Part shown: one piece after another, positions 7,328 through 16,904 of the stretch
Layout: the number at the start of each line of letters is the position of its first letter
Position numbering within the stretch: the first letter of the stretch is position 1
NCBI GenBank assembly: GCA_031257475.1
Contig: JAIROP010000026.1
Coordinates: forward strand, 1-39,481
Origin: Holosporaceae bacterium
GTDB lineage: Bacteria; Pseudomonadota; Alphaproteobacteria; UBA3830
Reading direction: 5' to 3'
DNA length: 39,481 nucleotides
Translations under genes and position numbers: made by a program
Notes under the pieces: model-generated
Told to the model about the DNA's origin: nothing
What the model saw: only the letters and a program-made list of their open reading frames with translations
The model's database searches: none

Positions 7328-7762
7328 CTATCTCTTGGAAAACTGGAAACTTCTTCGAGCTTTCATCTTCCCGTACTTTTTGCGTTCCACCACCCTGCTG
7401 TCTCTGGTTAGTAGCCCAGCTTCCTTCAATAGCAACCGGAGTTTCGGTTCATAGTTCACCAGAGCCTTGCTTATGCCATGCCTGGCAGCTCCTGCTTGCC
7501 CCGAAAGACCACCTCCCACCACGGTGCACAGTACATCATATTGCCCAACCCGATTCACCACGGAAAACGGCTGCAATATCAATGACTGCAAGACTGATCT
7601 CGCGAAATAATCAAACATACTACGACCGTTCACGATGACATCCCCCCGTCCTGGTTGTACCCAAACCCTGGCCACAGCCTCCTTGCGCCGCCCTGTTCCA
7701 TAGGACCTTCCCTTGGAATCTATTATGGAAGCGACTTCCGCCTTGTCTGAATTCAAATCCAT
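7328..7762 (-). CDS. rpsI: 30S ribosomal protein uS9
   Basis: 144 residues from the ATG at 7762, which has AGGAG six bases upstream and follows the rplM stop by one base; a longer frame from 7789 has no such support. Signature elements are [18 protein letters not shown], the [19 protein letters not shown] stretch, and the basic tail ending [11 protein letters not shown], whose last Arg reaches the P-site tRNA anticodon in known ribosomes. The rplM-rpsI pair is conserved across bacteria and the two are surely co-translated. Confidence 0.97.
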   Translation of the reverse strand: MDLNSDKAEVASIIDSKGRSYGTGRRKEAVARVWVQPGRGDVIVNGRSMFDYFARSVLQSLILQPFSVVNRVGQYDVLCTVVGGGLSGQAGAARHGISKALVNYEPKLRLLLKEAGLLTRDSRVVERKKYGKMKARRSFQFSKR

Positions 7763-7763
7763 C

Positions 7764-8228
7764 TCAGCTCCTCTTTGTGTTCTTCTCATTCATTGCTGCG
7801 ATATCCAAAAATTGAGGCTGCTGAGCAATATGAGGATGAGTCTCGCCGGCATATATCTTGAGATTTTTCATGATCTGACTGCCCAGAGGCCCCCTGGGAA
7901 GCATTCTCTCCACGCTCTTCTGTATTACCCGCTCAGGAAACTTGCCTACCAAACGTTCTTTTAATGTTCGCTGCTTTATGCCTCCGGGATAACCACTGTG
8001 CCAATAAAATACGTGATCATTGAGTTTATTTCCAGTCACCTGGACTTTCTCAGCATTGATGACAATCACATAATCTCCACAGTCCAGGCTTGGTGTAAAC
8101 TCCGCCTTATGCTTGCCTCGCAGATAGATCGCTACAACAGCAGATAATCGACCAAGTATCAAATTCTTCGCATCCACCAGAAACCAATTTTTTTTAATCT
8201 GCTCTGACCGGAGAGAAAACGTCCTCAT
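7764..8228 (-). CDS. rplM: 50S ribosomal protein uL13
   Basis: 154 residues, normal length. Early-assembly protein of the large subunit that binds 23S rRNA. Recognised by [19 protein letters not shown] near the start, [29 protein letters not shown] and the [20 protein letters not shown] motif. AGAGGGGG lies about six bases before the ATG. Gene order nusG, rplM, rpsI is unusual, since nusG is normally followed by rplK and rplA; the 71-bp gap after nusG leaves room for a separate promoter. Confidence 0.97.
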   Translation of the reverse strand: MRTFSLRSEQIKKNWFLVDAKNLILGRLSAVVAIYLRGKHKAEFTPSLDCGDYVIVINAEKVQVTGNKLNDHVFYWHSGYPGGIKQRTLKERLVGKFPERVIQKSVERMLPRGPLGSQIMKNLKIYAGETHPHIAQQPQFLDIAAMNEKNTKRS

Positions 8229-8299
8229 CTATTGCCCCCTCTTCTCCATTTCCCCCTTATAACAGCGGAAGCATAAATTTTCAATACAGATTAGACTAT

Positions 8300-8827
8300 T
8301 CAGACTATTTTCTCTATCTGAAAAAAACTGAGATCCACATTGGTAGGCCGACCAAATATGGATACGGCGACCTTAACCCGCTCTCTTTCTCGGTCAACTT
8401 CATCTATGGTTCCCTGAAAGGTTGCAAAGGGTCCGTCGCAGACTATAACCGCATCCCCTATCTCATAATCCACAGAATGACGGGTTCCACCAACACTATC
8501 CTCAACTTTTTTAACAATTCTGTCTACCTCAGCCGCGGATATTGGCAAGGGCTTTCCTCGTGCTCCTAAAAAGTCCGACACCTTGGAAATTGATCTTACC
8601 AGATGCCAGGTTTCATCAGTCAGAATCATCTGAACCAATATATAGCCGGGAAAAAACTTTCTAGCAGTTTTTATTTTTTCCCCTTTTTTGATTTCCACAA
8701 CCTCTTCCATCGGCACCAGGATTTCTCCAAACATATCGGATAAACCGTTTCGCTTAGCTTGGTCGTATATCCTCTCAAGGACACGGTGCTCAAATCCAGA
8801 GTATACGTTGACGACGTACCATTTCAC
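8300..8827 (-). CDS. nusG: Transcription elongation and antitermination factor NusG
   Basis: 175 residues from a GTG at 8827 with TAGGAGG seven bases upstream, giving MKWYVVNVYSGFE, the classic NusG beginning; a longer frame from 8866 lacks this support. The NGN domain (1-115) contains the RNA-polymerase-contacting region and GEILVPMEEVVEIKKG and RKFFPGYILVQM; the KOW domain (about 120-175) has GDAVIVCDGPFATFQGTI and ends VDLSFFQIEKIV. NusG couples polymerase to ribosomes, Rho or the Nus complex. It follows secE by 11 bp in the common tRNA-Trp, secE, nusG order. Confidence 0.97.
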   Translation of the reverse strand: MKWYVVNVYSGFEHRVLERIYDQAKRNGLSDMFGEILVPMEEVVEIKKGEKIKTARKFFPGYILVQMILTDETWHLVRSISKVSDFLGARGKPLPISAAEVDRIVKKVEDSVGGTRHSVDYEIGDAVIVCDGPFATFQGTIDEVDRERERVKVAVSIFGRPTNVDLSFFQIEKIV

Positions 8828-8838
8828 TGTACGACCTC

Positions 8839-9024
8839 CTACACACTTAAAATTTTTCGTAAACAATAGTAAATTACACTATCTGCCACAAAAAAATAGA
8901 CCATGGCACATATAACCATCACTATCACAGCGACGGTCATTCCCATGGTCTCTGTTTGGGTTGGCCATGTGACTCTCTGTAGCTCCCGTCGCACCTGACT
9001 AACAAATTCTGCTGGACTAAGCAT
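8839..9024 (-). CDS. secE: Protein translocase subunit SecE
   Basis: 61 residues, the short single-helix form usual outside enterobacteria. The start is the ATG at 9024 (MLSPAEFVSQVRREL), since earlier in-frame codons run into the tRNA gene. The amphipathic helix and hinge ELQRVTWPTQTET, with the conserved Trp-Pro, precede one membrane helix (MTVAVIVMVICAMVYFFVA). SecE clamps SecY in the inner membrane and is essential for Sec export. GGAGG lies upstream of the ATG. It is co-transcribed with the tRNA-Trp in front and nusG behind. Confidence 0.95.
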   Translation of the reverse strand: MLSPAEFVSQVRRELQRVTWPTQTETMGMTVAVIVMVICAMVYFFVADSVIYYCLRKILSV

Positions 9025-9043
9025 CTCCGAATTCCCTCCTAGC

Positions 9044-9121
9044 TGGCAGGGGCGGAGGGAATCGAACCCCCAACCTGCGGTTTTGGAGACCGCCACTCTA
9101 ACCTAATTGAGCTACACCCCT
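9044..9121 (-). tRNA. tRNA-Trp (anticodon CCA)
   Basis: On the minus strand the acceptor arm AGGGGTG pairs with CGCCCCT, followed by discriminator G and an encoded CCA (78 nt with CCA). The anticodon stem GCGGT/ACCGC encloses the loop CTCCAAA, so the anticodon is CCA. The T loop is TTCGATT within a GGGGG/CCCTC stem. Only 20 bp separate it from the secE start, which is the usual arrangement. Confidence 0.96.
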
Positions 9122-9152
9122 TTTGAAAACCTACCAAAGCACTACCAGTGGT

Positions 9153-9181
9153 ATCATACATTACAGAAGACTGCTATTCAA
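9153..9181 (-). promoter_or_regulatory. Candidate promoter for tRNA-Trp, secE, nusG
   Basis: Minus strand TTGAAT (9181-9176) and TATGAT (9158-9153) with a 17-base spacer; the start would be near 9146, about 25 bases before the tRNA. It lies in the 82-bp gap between ftsZ and the tRNA. Confidence 0.6.
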
Positions 9182-9203
9182 GAGACAGAGCCTGCAACAG
9201 ACT

Positions 9204-10577
9204 CTATTGGTTTTTACGCAAAAATGCCGGGATGTCCAGATCTTCCTCTGAGGAATTCTGCTGGTTTTTTTTTGGAGGAACAGAAAAATCATCTCTCTTC
9301 TCTACAGAAAACGGCTTTTTCATGCCGGTTAACCTCTCAAACAACGAAGGAGATTTTCTTTTGTTTGGATCGATTCTTTGATGTTCTGGAGCTGGATTCT
9401 TAACCACTCCAAACGCCGGTGAAGTCTGAAATTTTTTTTCATCGACTATCTCGGAGTTAACAACTTCGGTGACTGGCTGCGGACTGTCCTGAGAGGTTTC
9501 AATGGCCTGGGCGGCCATCTCCATATACGCCTGCTTTCTCTGCTTTACCGAAGCGGAGTCAATTCCTGTGGCTACCACGGACACCCGCATGTGCCCATTC
9601 ATCCTCTCATTGAATGTGGATCCGAAAATTATGTTTGCCTCTGGATCCACCTCTTCCCTAATTCGATTTGCTGCTTCATCCACTTCGTAGAGGGTCATAT
9701 CAAAGCCTCCGGTGATGTTGATAAGAATCCCTCGAGCCCCTTTCATGGAAACATCATCCAGAAGTGGGTTAGATATGGCAGCCTCTGCAGCTTCTATTGC
9801 CCGTCTTTCTCCTTCTGCATCTCCGGTACCCATCATGGCTTTTCCCATTTCACTCATGACCGTCTTTATATCGGCAAAATCGAGATTTATCAAACCAGGC
9901 ATTACCATGAGATCAGTTACCCCTTGAACCCCAGAGCGCAACACATCATCAGCCATCTTAAATGCATCGGCAAATGTGGTTCTTTCATTGGCTACACGGA
10001 AAAGATTTTGATTGGGAATTACTATCAATGTGTCCACATACTGCTGAAGATCATCGATCCCTCGTTCTGCAATCCTCATGCGAGTTGTTCCCTCAAAGTG
10101 GAACGGTTTGGTTATAACTCCGATGGTTAGTACTCCATGCTCTTTGGCAATTCTCGCAATGACCGGAGCTGCTCCCGTACCTGTGCCCCCGCCCATACCG
10201 GCGGTGATAAAAACCATATTGCTGTTCTTCACATAGGGAATTATGTCATTCATAACCTCCTCTGCAGCTGCTCTTCCCACATCCGGGCGAGCCCCAGCAC
10301 CCAATCCCCCGGTGATTTCTAAGCCAAGTTGTATGCGTCTTTCACACAATGACTGAAGCAATGCTTGAGAATCTGTGTTGGCAACGACAAAAGCCACTCC
10401 CTCCAGACTAGACCGAATCATGTTGTTTACGGCATTACCTCCAGCGCCACCGACGCCAAACACTGTTATCTTAGGTTTCAGATATTCCTCTCCGTCAAAT
10501 ATTCCCTGACCGAAAAAATCTCTCTGTTCTGCATCTTTTTCCTGACTCTCAGGAATACCACCGCCCATTGTCGCCAT
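9204..10577 (-). CDS. ftsZ: Cell division protein FtsZ
   Basis: 457 residues from the ATG at 10577; GGAGGGAG lies upstream. FtsZ is the tubulin-like GTPase that forms the division ring. Visible are the nucleotide-binding [14 protein letters not shown], the tubulin signature [10 protein letters not shown], the T7 loop [11 protein letters not shown], and the conserved C-terminal peptide [12 protein letters not shown] that binds FtsA. An N-terminal extension of about 32 residues (with a [15 protein letters not shown] stretch) precedes the GTPase core, and a variable linker of about 110 residues separates core and tail, as in many alphaproteobacteria. It ends the dcw-type run, 56 bp after ftsA. 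Confidence 0.97.
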   Translation of the reverse strand: MATMGGGIPESQEKDAEQRDFFGQGIFDGEEYLKPKITVFGVGGAGGNAVNNMIRSSLEGVAFVVANTDSQALLQSLCERRIQLGLEITGGLGAGARPDVGRAAAEEVMNDIIPYVKNSNMVFITAGMGGGTGTGAAPVIARIAKEHGVLTIGVITKPFHFEGTTRMRIAERGIDDLQQYVDTLIVIPNQNLFRVANERTTFADAFKMADDVLRSGVQGVTDLMVMPGLINLDFADIKTVMSEMGKAMMGTGDAEGERRAIEAAEAAISNPLLDDVSMKGARGILINITGGFDMTLYEVDEAANRIREEVDPEANIIFGSTFNERMNGHMRVSVVATGIDSASVKQRKQAYMEMAAQAIETSQDSPQPVTEVVNSEIVDEKKFQTSPAFGVVKNPAPEHQRIDPNKRKSPSLFERLTGMKKPFSVEKRDDFSVPPKKNQQNSSEEDLDIPAFLRKNQ

Positions 10578-10633
10578 TATGCTACATCTCCCTCCAGGCA
10601 CTGCGGCAATATGATACTGCAAGAGTATTGTGT

Positions 10634-11878
10634 TCACAAGTTATTTTCAACCCAAGCCAATGTTTTTTTGAAAAAATCCACACCCTTATTTCTTTTTGTC
10701 GATTTTTTTTGTTTTTCTGAAGGATCACCCCCCAATTGCGCGAATATAATCATACCGACTGCGACAGAGAAATTGTTGTTTATAGCAATGTCGGCGCCAT
10801 CGATAAAATCTTCCATCCTTTTTATTTTTATTTTCTTATCGAGGATGGTGCTGGCCAAATCCCTTATTCCCGCCAGCATGCTTCCACCTCCTGTTATAAT
10901 CACATTTCTGGAAAAATTGTCGGTAAATGTGGATTTTTCTATTTTTCTTTTGGCCATATCAAGAATTTCTTCAACCCTTGGTTGAATAATTTGATTCAGA
11001 GAACTTTTGGAAATTCGCTGCAAATTTATAACTTCCCTATCGTCTTCTATGACCGGAGCAAAAACCACATCCCGTTCGTCGTGAATGGACACAAAAGCAG
11101 ATCCATGCAATGTTTTCAGTCTCTCGGCATTGACCGTGGAGATATTTAAGCCATAGGCTATGTCGCTGGTTATATTATTACCACCCAGCGGAACCGTTTC
11201 CATGCCACTGAATATGCCTCTGTAAAAAAATCCGATGGAGGTTGTCTCGCCTCCAAAATCAATCACTATTTGATTGGTGGATAGATCATCGCCACCCATT
11301 GTGCCCAGGGCGGAGGCATAGATCGACGCCACAATCCCAATTGGATCAAGATGACAATGAGCCAGGCATATTAGTAAATTGTCCAGTTGAACTTTTGGCG
11401 CAGTAACCAAATTCATGCTTGCATTCAGACTCTTGGCAATCATTCCGATGGGATTTGTTACTCCATGCAGGGAATCCACGCTGTAAAAAATGGGAATGGA
11501 ATGAATTACCATCCTATCCCCTATGTCCCGCTCACAATACTCAAACAAATTCAGTAGGTCTTCATTTTTGATCATGCGTCCGTCTATGTTCAATCCCACA
11601 TTAATTATCTGGGACTCTAAGCTTTTACCGGAAATATTTATGTACACCGATTTCACCCGAAAGTTGGCTATCTTTTCTGCATTTTCCACAGCGTTAACCA
11701 ACGATTGCTCGACGGATTTCATGTCGACTATTATCCCAGCCCGAACACCCAGGCAAACGCAGTAACCAACTCCTATGATTTGAAATTTCCCATCGTCGAA
11801 AATATTTGCAATGCAGCAGCAAACTTTTGTGCTGCCTATATCAATAACTGTTACAATTTTATCCGTTTTCATGGTCAT
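10634..11878 (-). CDS. ftsA: Cell division protein FtsA
   Basis: 414 residues. Actin-like ATPase that ties FtsZ to the membrane and signals to the divisome. The phosphate-1 motif [14 protein letters not shown] is at 10-23, the FtsA-specific 1C domain follows (about 90-170), phosphate-2 is [15 protein letters not shown] and the adenosine motif [14 protein letters not shown]. The C-terminal end [13 protein letters not shown] is an amphipathic membrane-targeting helix as expected. Two ATG codons three apart overlap the end of ftsQ by 20 bp, so translation is coupled. Confidence 0.95.
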   Translation of the reverse strand: MTMKTDKIVTVIDIGSTKVCCCIANIFDDGKFQIIGVGYCVCLGVRAGIIVDMKSVEQSLVNAVENAEKIANFRVKSVYINISGKSLESQIINVGLNIDGRMIKNEDLLNLFEYCERDIGDRMVIHSIPIFYSVDSLHGVTNPIGMIAKSLNASMNLVTAPKVQLDNLLICLAHCHLDPIGIVASIYASALGTMGGDDLSTNQIVIDFGGETTSIGFFYRGIFSGMETVPLGGNNITSDIAYGLNISTVNAERLKTLHGSAFVSIHDERDVVFAPVIEDDREVINLQRISKSSLNQIIQPRVEEILDMAKRKIEKSTFTDNFSRNVIITGGGSMLAGIRDLASTILDKKIKIKRMEDFIDGADIAINNNFSVAVGMIIFAQLGGDPSEKQKKSTKRNKGVDFFKKTLAWVENNL

Positions 11879-12644
11879 TTGATCGCTTTTTTGTCACAAT
11901 TACCCTATCCAGCATACGCAGATCGATAATGGATATGTCTCTATTGAAAAAGCCATTGCCATCGGATATCTCATCCAGTACCTCAATAGCGTGATTTATT
12001 CCCTTTTCTGGCAGTTTCACAGTAATTCCTCGATTTATTTTTAGATTCCATCGCCGTTTACTCAGTCTTACGGCAAAGACCAATTGACTGCGGATTTTCG
12101 GGAATTTATCCAGGCGACAAAGCAATCTGTCGGCCTCTCTCTCAGCTCCTTCGCCCATTACAATGGGCAAATTGCTAAAATCAACAACACCATCGTTTTC
12201 CAGAATTTTCCCATCTGCATCAATCAAATACAATTTATATTTGGATTGCAAAATGGCTATGGGAGTCCTTTCAGCGACCCTTATGTATATCTTGTTAGGA
12301 AATTTTCTCTGGACAACAACGGATCTTATCCAGGCTATATTTTCCAATTTCTTTTTCACTTCGCGAATGGATACGGCAAATATATTGCTTTTGTATTTCA
12401 GCCCCGACGCTTTCAGCAACAGCACATCTTTAACTCGCTCATTGCCATCAAACTCTATCCTCTTTATGCAAAAGACAGAACTGGAGGATTTTATAACCCT
12501 ATCGTAATAAAAGTAAAACACGCCATATGTGATTCCAGTGAATGCAATCAAGAGGAATAAATTGCTTCTGATAATTACTATTAGGTATCTTCGCACCGCT
12601 TTCCCTATTACTTCTTTCTGGTTCCCAGACGTATTATCTCCCAT
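11859..12644 (-). CDS. ftsQ: Cell division protein FtsQ
   Basis: 261 residues with one N-terminal membrane helix (about 28-48), then a POTRA domain (FCIKRIEFDGNERVKDVLLL to about residue 135) and the beta domain. FtsQ binds FtsB and FtsL and regulates septal wall synthesis from the periplasmic side. PNKIYIRVAERTPIAI and LYLIDADGKIL are typical FtsQ strands. The ATG at 12644 lies 37 bp inside murB and lacks a ribosome site; a GTG at 12596, preceded by AGGGAAAG just after the murB stop, may be the true start, giving a protein 16 residues shorter. Sequence conservation is low, as usual for this family; order with ftsA and ftsZ supports the call. Confidence 0.9.
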   Translation of the reverse strand: MGDNTSGNQKEVIGKAVRRYLIVIIRSNLFLLIAFTGITYGVFYFYYDRVIKSSSSVFCIKRIEFDGNERVKDVLLLKASGLKYKSNIFAVSIREVKKKLENIAWIRSVVVQRKFPNKIYIRVAERTPIAILQSKYKLYLIDADGKILENDGVVDFSNLPIVMGEGAEREADRLLCRLDKFPKIRSQLVFAVRLSKRRWNLKINRGITVKLPEKGINHAIEVLDEISDGNGFFNRDISIIDLRMLDRVIVTKKRSNDHENG

Positions 12645-13507
12645 TCTAGACGGATGCCGGATTTTTTAAATACTTTTTGTATAATTAATTCGCCAAGATC
12701 CTCAATGTCTTCGGGAGAGGCATTGTTTTCATTAACAATAAAATTGCAGTGTTTTTCCGAGACCATGGCTCCGCCAACTCGCAAACCTCGACAGCCGGCA
12801 GCCTCTACTAGTTCCCAGGCTTTGTGGCCTTCCACATTTTTAAATGCTGATCCACAGGACCGCTGGTTTATTGGCTGATTGTTTTTACGTTTCGCGACGA
12901 TTTCATTTATTTTACGGGAAATGGAATAGTTGACATTGGAAGCTCCTTTAAACCAGGCTCGTGTTATAATTAGGTTATCTGGGATATTTGTTTTCCTGTA
13001 GTTGAACCCAACGTCGGCATATTTGAGCCATTTGACCTGGCCATCAGCTGTGATTCCCTCACATTCGATGAACACATCGGAAATGGAGAAACCATAGCAC
13101 CCGGCATTCATCTTGATGGCTCCACCGATTGTTCCAGGAATTCCTATTAAAAATTCAAAACCTCCCAATTCGCGATTCATGGCGGTGGAGGATAGCTGGT
13201 TGGAGTGGGCTGCAGCTCCCACTTCCAATATGTCATTTTCCACAAAAATCCTCCTAAACCAATCGCCAAGTATTATTACCGCGCCGGATATTCCTCCGGA
13301 GCGAATAATTACATTCGATAGCGCGCCCAAAATTGTTACCGGTATACCTCTGGGTAATCTTCTCAAAAAAACTACCAAATCATCCATATCCTCCGGAACA
13401 AACAGCACTTCGGCCGTTCCCCCAACTCCGAAAAAGGATTTTTTCCCCAAATTTTCATTTTCCTTCAGTATTCCTCTAATGTTGGGAAAATCCCCTATGA
13501 CGTCCAT
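12608..13507 (-). CDS. murB: UDP-N-acetylenolpyruvoylglucosamine reductase MurB
   Basis: 299 residues, type I-like length. The FAD enzyme reduces enolpyruvyl-UDP-GlcNAc to UDP-MurNAc using NADPH in the cytoplasm. FAD-binding elements are FGVGGTAEVLFVP, LGALSNVIIRSGG and GIPGTIGGAIKMNAGCYG; the catalytic Ser lies in RSCGSAFKN, and the conserved Glu near the end in GIRLEWEI. Its ATG overlaps the murC end by 13 bp and its 3' end overlaps the first ftsQ codons, showing strong coupling. A ddl gene, often found between murB and ftsQ, is not here. Confidence 0.96.
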   Translation of the reverse strand: MDVIGDFPNIRGILKENENLGKKSFFGVGGTAEVLFVPEDMDDLVVFLRRLPRGIPVTILGALSNVIIRSGGISGAVIILGDWFRRIFVENDILEVGAAAHSNQLSSTAMNRELGGFEFLIGIPGTIGGAIKMNAGCYGFSISDVFIECEGITADGQVKWLKYADVGFNYRKTNIPDNLIITRAWFKGASNVNYSISRKINEIVAKRKNNQPINQRSCGSAFKNVEGHKAWELVEAAGCRGLRVGGAMVSEKHCNFIVNENNASPEDIEDLGELIIQKVFKKSGIRLEWEIIRLGTRKK

Positions 13508-14934
13508 TCACATGTTCCGTCCACTTTTGCAAATTCGTTGGGTAGTTGATGGGCCCATCGCGTAATATCGCCAGCTCCCAGAAAAATAATGAAGTCACCG
13601 GCTCGGATTTCACCACCCAGCTGCTCCATAAGCATGGATACATCTGCAGTAAAATTCGCTGCAACCACACCATTTTTTTGCAGCAAAGAAAGCAGGGAGA
13701 AATGATCCACCCCATTATGTTTTTCACCAGCTGAATATATGGGAGTGACCAAAACCCGATCGCTTTGCTCCAGTACTTTAGCAAAATCGTTGAGAAAGTT
13801 CTTCAGGCGCGTATGCCGATGGGGCTGAATGATGGAAAATATTCTGCCACTGCATATGTTTCTCGCCGCTCGTAGAACAGCATCAATTTCAACAGGATGG
13901 TGGGCATAGTCGTCGACGATTTTCACCCCATTGACCTCGGCGATTGTGGTAAATCTTCTCTTTACTCCCATAAAAGAGTTCAACGCCATATGCATATCAT
14001 CTTCGGATATACCAAGCGCCACCCCAACAGAAACAGCCGCCAAAGCATTTTGCACATTGTGAGCTCCAAACATATTCATGGTAAAATTTCCCCATCTGTT
14101 GGAGCCTAGCTTGTACTTCTGGACAATAGCATCTGAGAACAAAACGTTGAATTCCACCCCCTGTTTGGATAGTAACATGTTGCCACATGAAACATCAGTC
14201 TGGGGAGAAGATAATCCGTAGGTAATTACTCGGCGATCTATTATTTTTCGAGCGATTTTTCTCACTTCTGGGTGATCTACGCATAGAACAGCAGTTCCAT
14301 AGAATGGGATATTCTCAATAAATCTGGCAAACAGATCGCTTAGTTCAGAAAAATCTTTGAAATTGTCTATATGGTCAAAGTCAATATTGGTAACAACTGC
14401 AATCGTGGACATAAGCTTAATGAAGGATCCGTCAGATTCGTCGGCCTCCACCACCATCCAATCACCGGAACCTAGACGGGCATTGCTATTATAGGCGTTT
14501 ATTACTCCTCCATTTATGATGGTAGGGTCCAGATTCGCTTGATCCAATACCGCCGCCACCATAGAGGTAGTGGTGGTTTTACCATGGGTTCCTGCTACAG
14601 CTATTGATAGCTTCATTTTCATGAGCTCCGCTAGCATTTCGGCCCGCTTGATGACGGGAATCCCCAGCCTCCTAGCCTCCTGGATCTCTGAATTGTCAGC
14701 AGGTATTGCCGAAGATACGACAACCACTGATGCTCCTCGAACATTTTCCGCCCTGTGACCTATTGCTATGTTAACTCCTTTTCGGGCTAGTTTGGCGGTC
14801 ATGACGTTATCTTTCAAATCACTTCCACTGACCTTGTAGCCCAAATTGACTAGAATATCCGCAATTCCGCTCATTCCTATGCCACCAACTCCAACAAAGT
14901 GCATTGCACCCGCAGGTACGGGAAACTTCTTCAT
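13495..14934 (-). CDS. murC: UDP-N-acetylmuramate-L-alanine ligase MurC
   Basis: 479 residues. Adds L-Ala to UDP-MurNAc with ATP, the first peptide step of the wall precursor. The N-terminal Rossmann part has MHFVGVGGIGMSGIADIL, the ATP loop is VAGTHGKTTTTSMVAAV, the central domain has EADESDGSF and NIDFDHIDNF, and the C-terminal domain contains DDYAHHPVEI and QPHRHTR. All mark the Mur ligase family and MurC in particular. Starts 20 bp after the murG stop. Confidence 0.97.
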   Translation of the reverse strand: MKKFPVPAGAMHFVGVGGIGMSGIADILVNLGYKVSGSDLKDNVMTAKLARKGVNIAIGHRAENVRGASVVVVSSAIPADNSEIQEARRLGIPVIKRAEMLAELMKMKLSIAVAGTHGKTTTTSMVAAVLDQANLDPTIINGGVINAYNSNARLGSGDWMVVEADESDGSFIKLMSTIAVVTNIDFDHIDNFKDFSELSDLFARFIENIPFYGTAVLCVDHPEVRKIARKIIDRRVITYGLSSPQTDVSCGNMLLSKQGVEFNVLFSDAIVQKYKLGSNRWGNFTMNMFGAHNVQNALAAVSVGVALGISEDDMHMALNSFMGVKRRFTTIAEVNGVKIVDDYAHHPVEIDAVLRAARNICSGRIFSIIQPHRHTRLKNFLNDFAKVLEQSDRVLVTPIYSAGEKHNGVDHFSLLSLLQKNGVVAANFTADVSMLMEQLGGEIRAGDFIIFLGAGDITRWAHQLPNEFAKVDGTCEWTS

Positions 14935-14954
14935 CTGTCGCTATCTCCCAATGA

Positions 14955-15998
14955 TTAAATACGCTCAATCAACTCCACAAAACGGTCCGTCGCGCGGTGG
15001 CTAGAGCCGTTCATCATATGAAACGACGCCTTCTTTAGCAATTCCCTGTTTTGTAAAATTTCACGAAGAATTTGTCCTAGTTCAACGGCAACGCCGTCCT
15101 TTTCCTCCAGAACCCACGCGGCTTTCCTATTTTTATAGGACAGAGCATTGTGCAATTGATGATTATCTGCTGCCCTAGGATAGGGAATCAGAATGGCAGG
15201 TCGGCCGGTGGCAGCAAGCTCCGACAGTGTTGACGCTCCAGATCTACAGATTACCAGCTGTGACATGAGCATCTCCTCTGCCACACAGTGAAGAAAAGGT
15301 TTTAAGGTGGACTTGACTCTTAGACCATCGTAGATTTTTTTCAAGTCATCAATTCCACCGTTGGCGGTCTGCTGAATTATCTCCAAATCCTGTCGCTCTG
15401 TAAGTGTTAAAGTTTCCATGGCTCCTGGGATAATACTTAGTAAAGACGCCGCCCCCTGACTACCTCCTATGATAAGGATCCGCAGAGCTCCAGCGCATTC
15501 ATAGGGACGTTGCTGAAGAAAGTCCTCTCGCACAGGAGCAGGCGCCTGTACCCAGTCGTCACCCAATTCGAAGGATGTCAATTTTAGATCAGCAAATCGC
15601 TCGAGAAACCGATTGGCCCTACCCAGCACCGCATTTTGTTCATAGATAACGATCTTTGACCTCAAAATTTTTGCAGTGAGCAGTGGAACAATTGTGAAAC
15701 TTCCACCAAATCCAATGACCACCGCTGGACGCTTGAGCAACCAAAATTTAAGGAATTTGCAAAACACTCTAAATAAATAAAACACTGTTTTGGGAAAATT
15801 TCCAGGAGAAAATCTCAGAGTTTTTAGTACAACCTTGGCTGTGATGTCGTTGCAGAATACATCTCCTCTGTCATCGGTAACAAGGGATACGTCGTACCCT
15901 CTACGCAATGTTGCGTAGAACAGGGCACATGCCGGAAACATATGACCTCCGCTGCCTCCAGAGCATATAAACACACCAGAACGCTCTTTTGACTGCAA
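14955..15998 (-). CDS. murG: Undecaprenyl-PP-MurNAc-pentapeptide GlcNAc transferase MurG
   Basis: 347 residues. Adds GlcNAc to lipid I to make lipid II at the inner face of the membrane (GT28 family). Start is a TTG at 15998 with GGAGGAA a few bases upstream. G-loops are SGGSGGHMFPACAL near the N-terminus and IGGSQGAASLL mid-protein; the UDP-GlcNAc site has CRSGASTLSELAATGRPAIL followed by PYPRAADNHQLHNA. First gene of the murG to ftsZ run; ftsW, normally next to murG, is absent. Confidence 0.96.
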   Translation of the reverse strand: MQSKERSGVFICSGGSGGHMFPACALFYATLRRGYDVSLVTDDRGDVFCNDITAKVVLKTLRFSPGNFPKTVFYLFRVFCKFLKFWLLKRPAVVIGFGGSFTIVPLLTAKILRSKIVIYEQNAVLGRANRFLERFADLKLTSFELGDDWVQAPAPVREDFLQQRPYECAGALRILIIGGSQGAASLLSIIPGAMETLTLTERQDLEIIQQTANGGIDDLKKIYDGLRVKSTLKPFLHCVAEEMLMSQLVICRSGASTLSELAATGRPAILIPYPRAADNHQLHNALSYKNRKAAWVLEEKDGVAVELGQILREILQNRELLKKASFHMMNGSSHRATDRFVELIERI

Positions 15999-16078
15999 AA
16001 ATTCCTCCGCTCAATCGTTCGACTAAAGTTTAAATGAAATCCACCATTTTTGTCTAGGGTGGCGGACGAAGCAGTTCC

Positions 16079-16843
16079 TTATTCTGGCTGCAGCAGCGGC
16101 CCTGTAGATAAATGCACTCTGTCCAGGTTAACCCTAGCTGCCGTCAGAACCATCACTTTTTCAGCGCCATGTTTTTTTAGTATTCTTGCACATTCGTTGA
16201 CAGTGGCGCCCGTGGTCAGGACGTCATCCACAAGAATCACCTTTTTCCCAACCAGCAGACGTGCATATCCAGGATTCACACCAAAGGATCCCTTGATATT
16301 ACGCAGACGTGTGCTGCGTGTGAGCCCTTCCTGTGGTGACGTTTGCTTCTCTTTTTCCAGTATACGAGGCTCCTGGGGGACTCCACAGAGCCTCTCAAGT
16401 TCCATGGCTAACAATTCCGTTTGGTTGTATCTACGTTTTAATCTCTTTAGGAAATGAATGGGAACCGGAATGATCAGATCGGCTGTTAACCCAGCAGCCA
16501 CCCGGTGCATCCACACGGCCAGTAGCTTACCCATGTAAGTAGCGTCTCCGTGCTTGAATTTCAATATCATGGTTTTTGAAAAATCGTCATATTCAAAGAC
16601 TGAAATGGCTTGGTCGAAGTGTGGCGGTTTACTGATACACTGAGGACATAGTGAAGAAATGTCCAATTCGAATGGAACTCCACAGATTCTACAGCGTGGA
16701 TCACTTACCCATTTGATTCTTTTCCAACATTTTGGACAAAGTCCCTCGGAATCGACCATTTCGCCACAGCTGCAGCAGCACATCGGAAAGCAGATATCCC
16801 TAAGATTTAGCAGCTGCTCTTTTATAAAACAAAACAGGGCCAT
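16079..16843 (-). CDS. ComF family protein (phosphoribosyltransferase fold)
   Basis: 254 residues from the ATG at 16843. Upstream in-frame ATG codons (16930, 16906) would run into the divergent channel gene and are less likely. The N-terminal part has a four-Cys zinc ribbon pattern (CFPMCCCSCGEMVDS, CPKC, CRICG, CPQC), then a PRTase domain ending in the PRPP-binding loop VILVDDVLTTGATVNECA. ComF proteins support natural transformation in Bacillus and Haemophilus, probably working with PriA and ComFA on incoming DNA; in many bacteria the role is unknown. A perfect 14-bp palindrome (16874-16887) lies between it and the divergent gene. No other competence gene is in the window. Confidence 0.88.
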   Translation of the reverse strand: MALFCFIKEQLLNLRDICFPMCCCSCGEMVDSEGLCPKCWKRIKWVSDPRCRICGVPFELDISSLCPQCISKPPHFDQAISVFEYDDFSKTMILKFKHGDATYMGKLLAVWMHRVAAGLTADLIIPVPIHFLKRLKRRYNQTELLAMELERLCGVPQEPRILEKEKQTSPQEGLTRSTRLRNIKGSFGVNPGYARLLVGKKVILVDDVLTTGATVNECARILKKHGAEKVMVLTAARVNLDRVHLSTGPLLQPE

Positions 16844-16904
16844 GCCTATCGCCACATCAAATTTAATGATAAAACTCAATATTGAGTCAGTGTAGGGAAG
16901 TATC

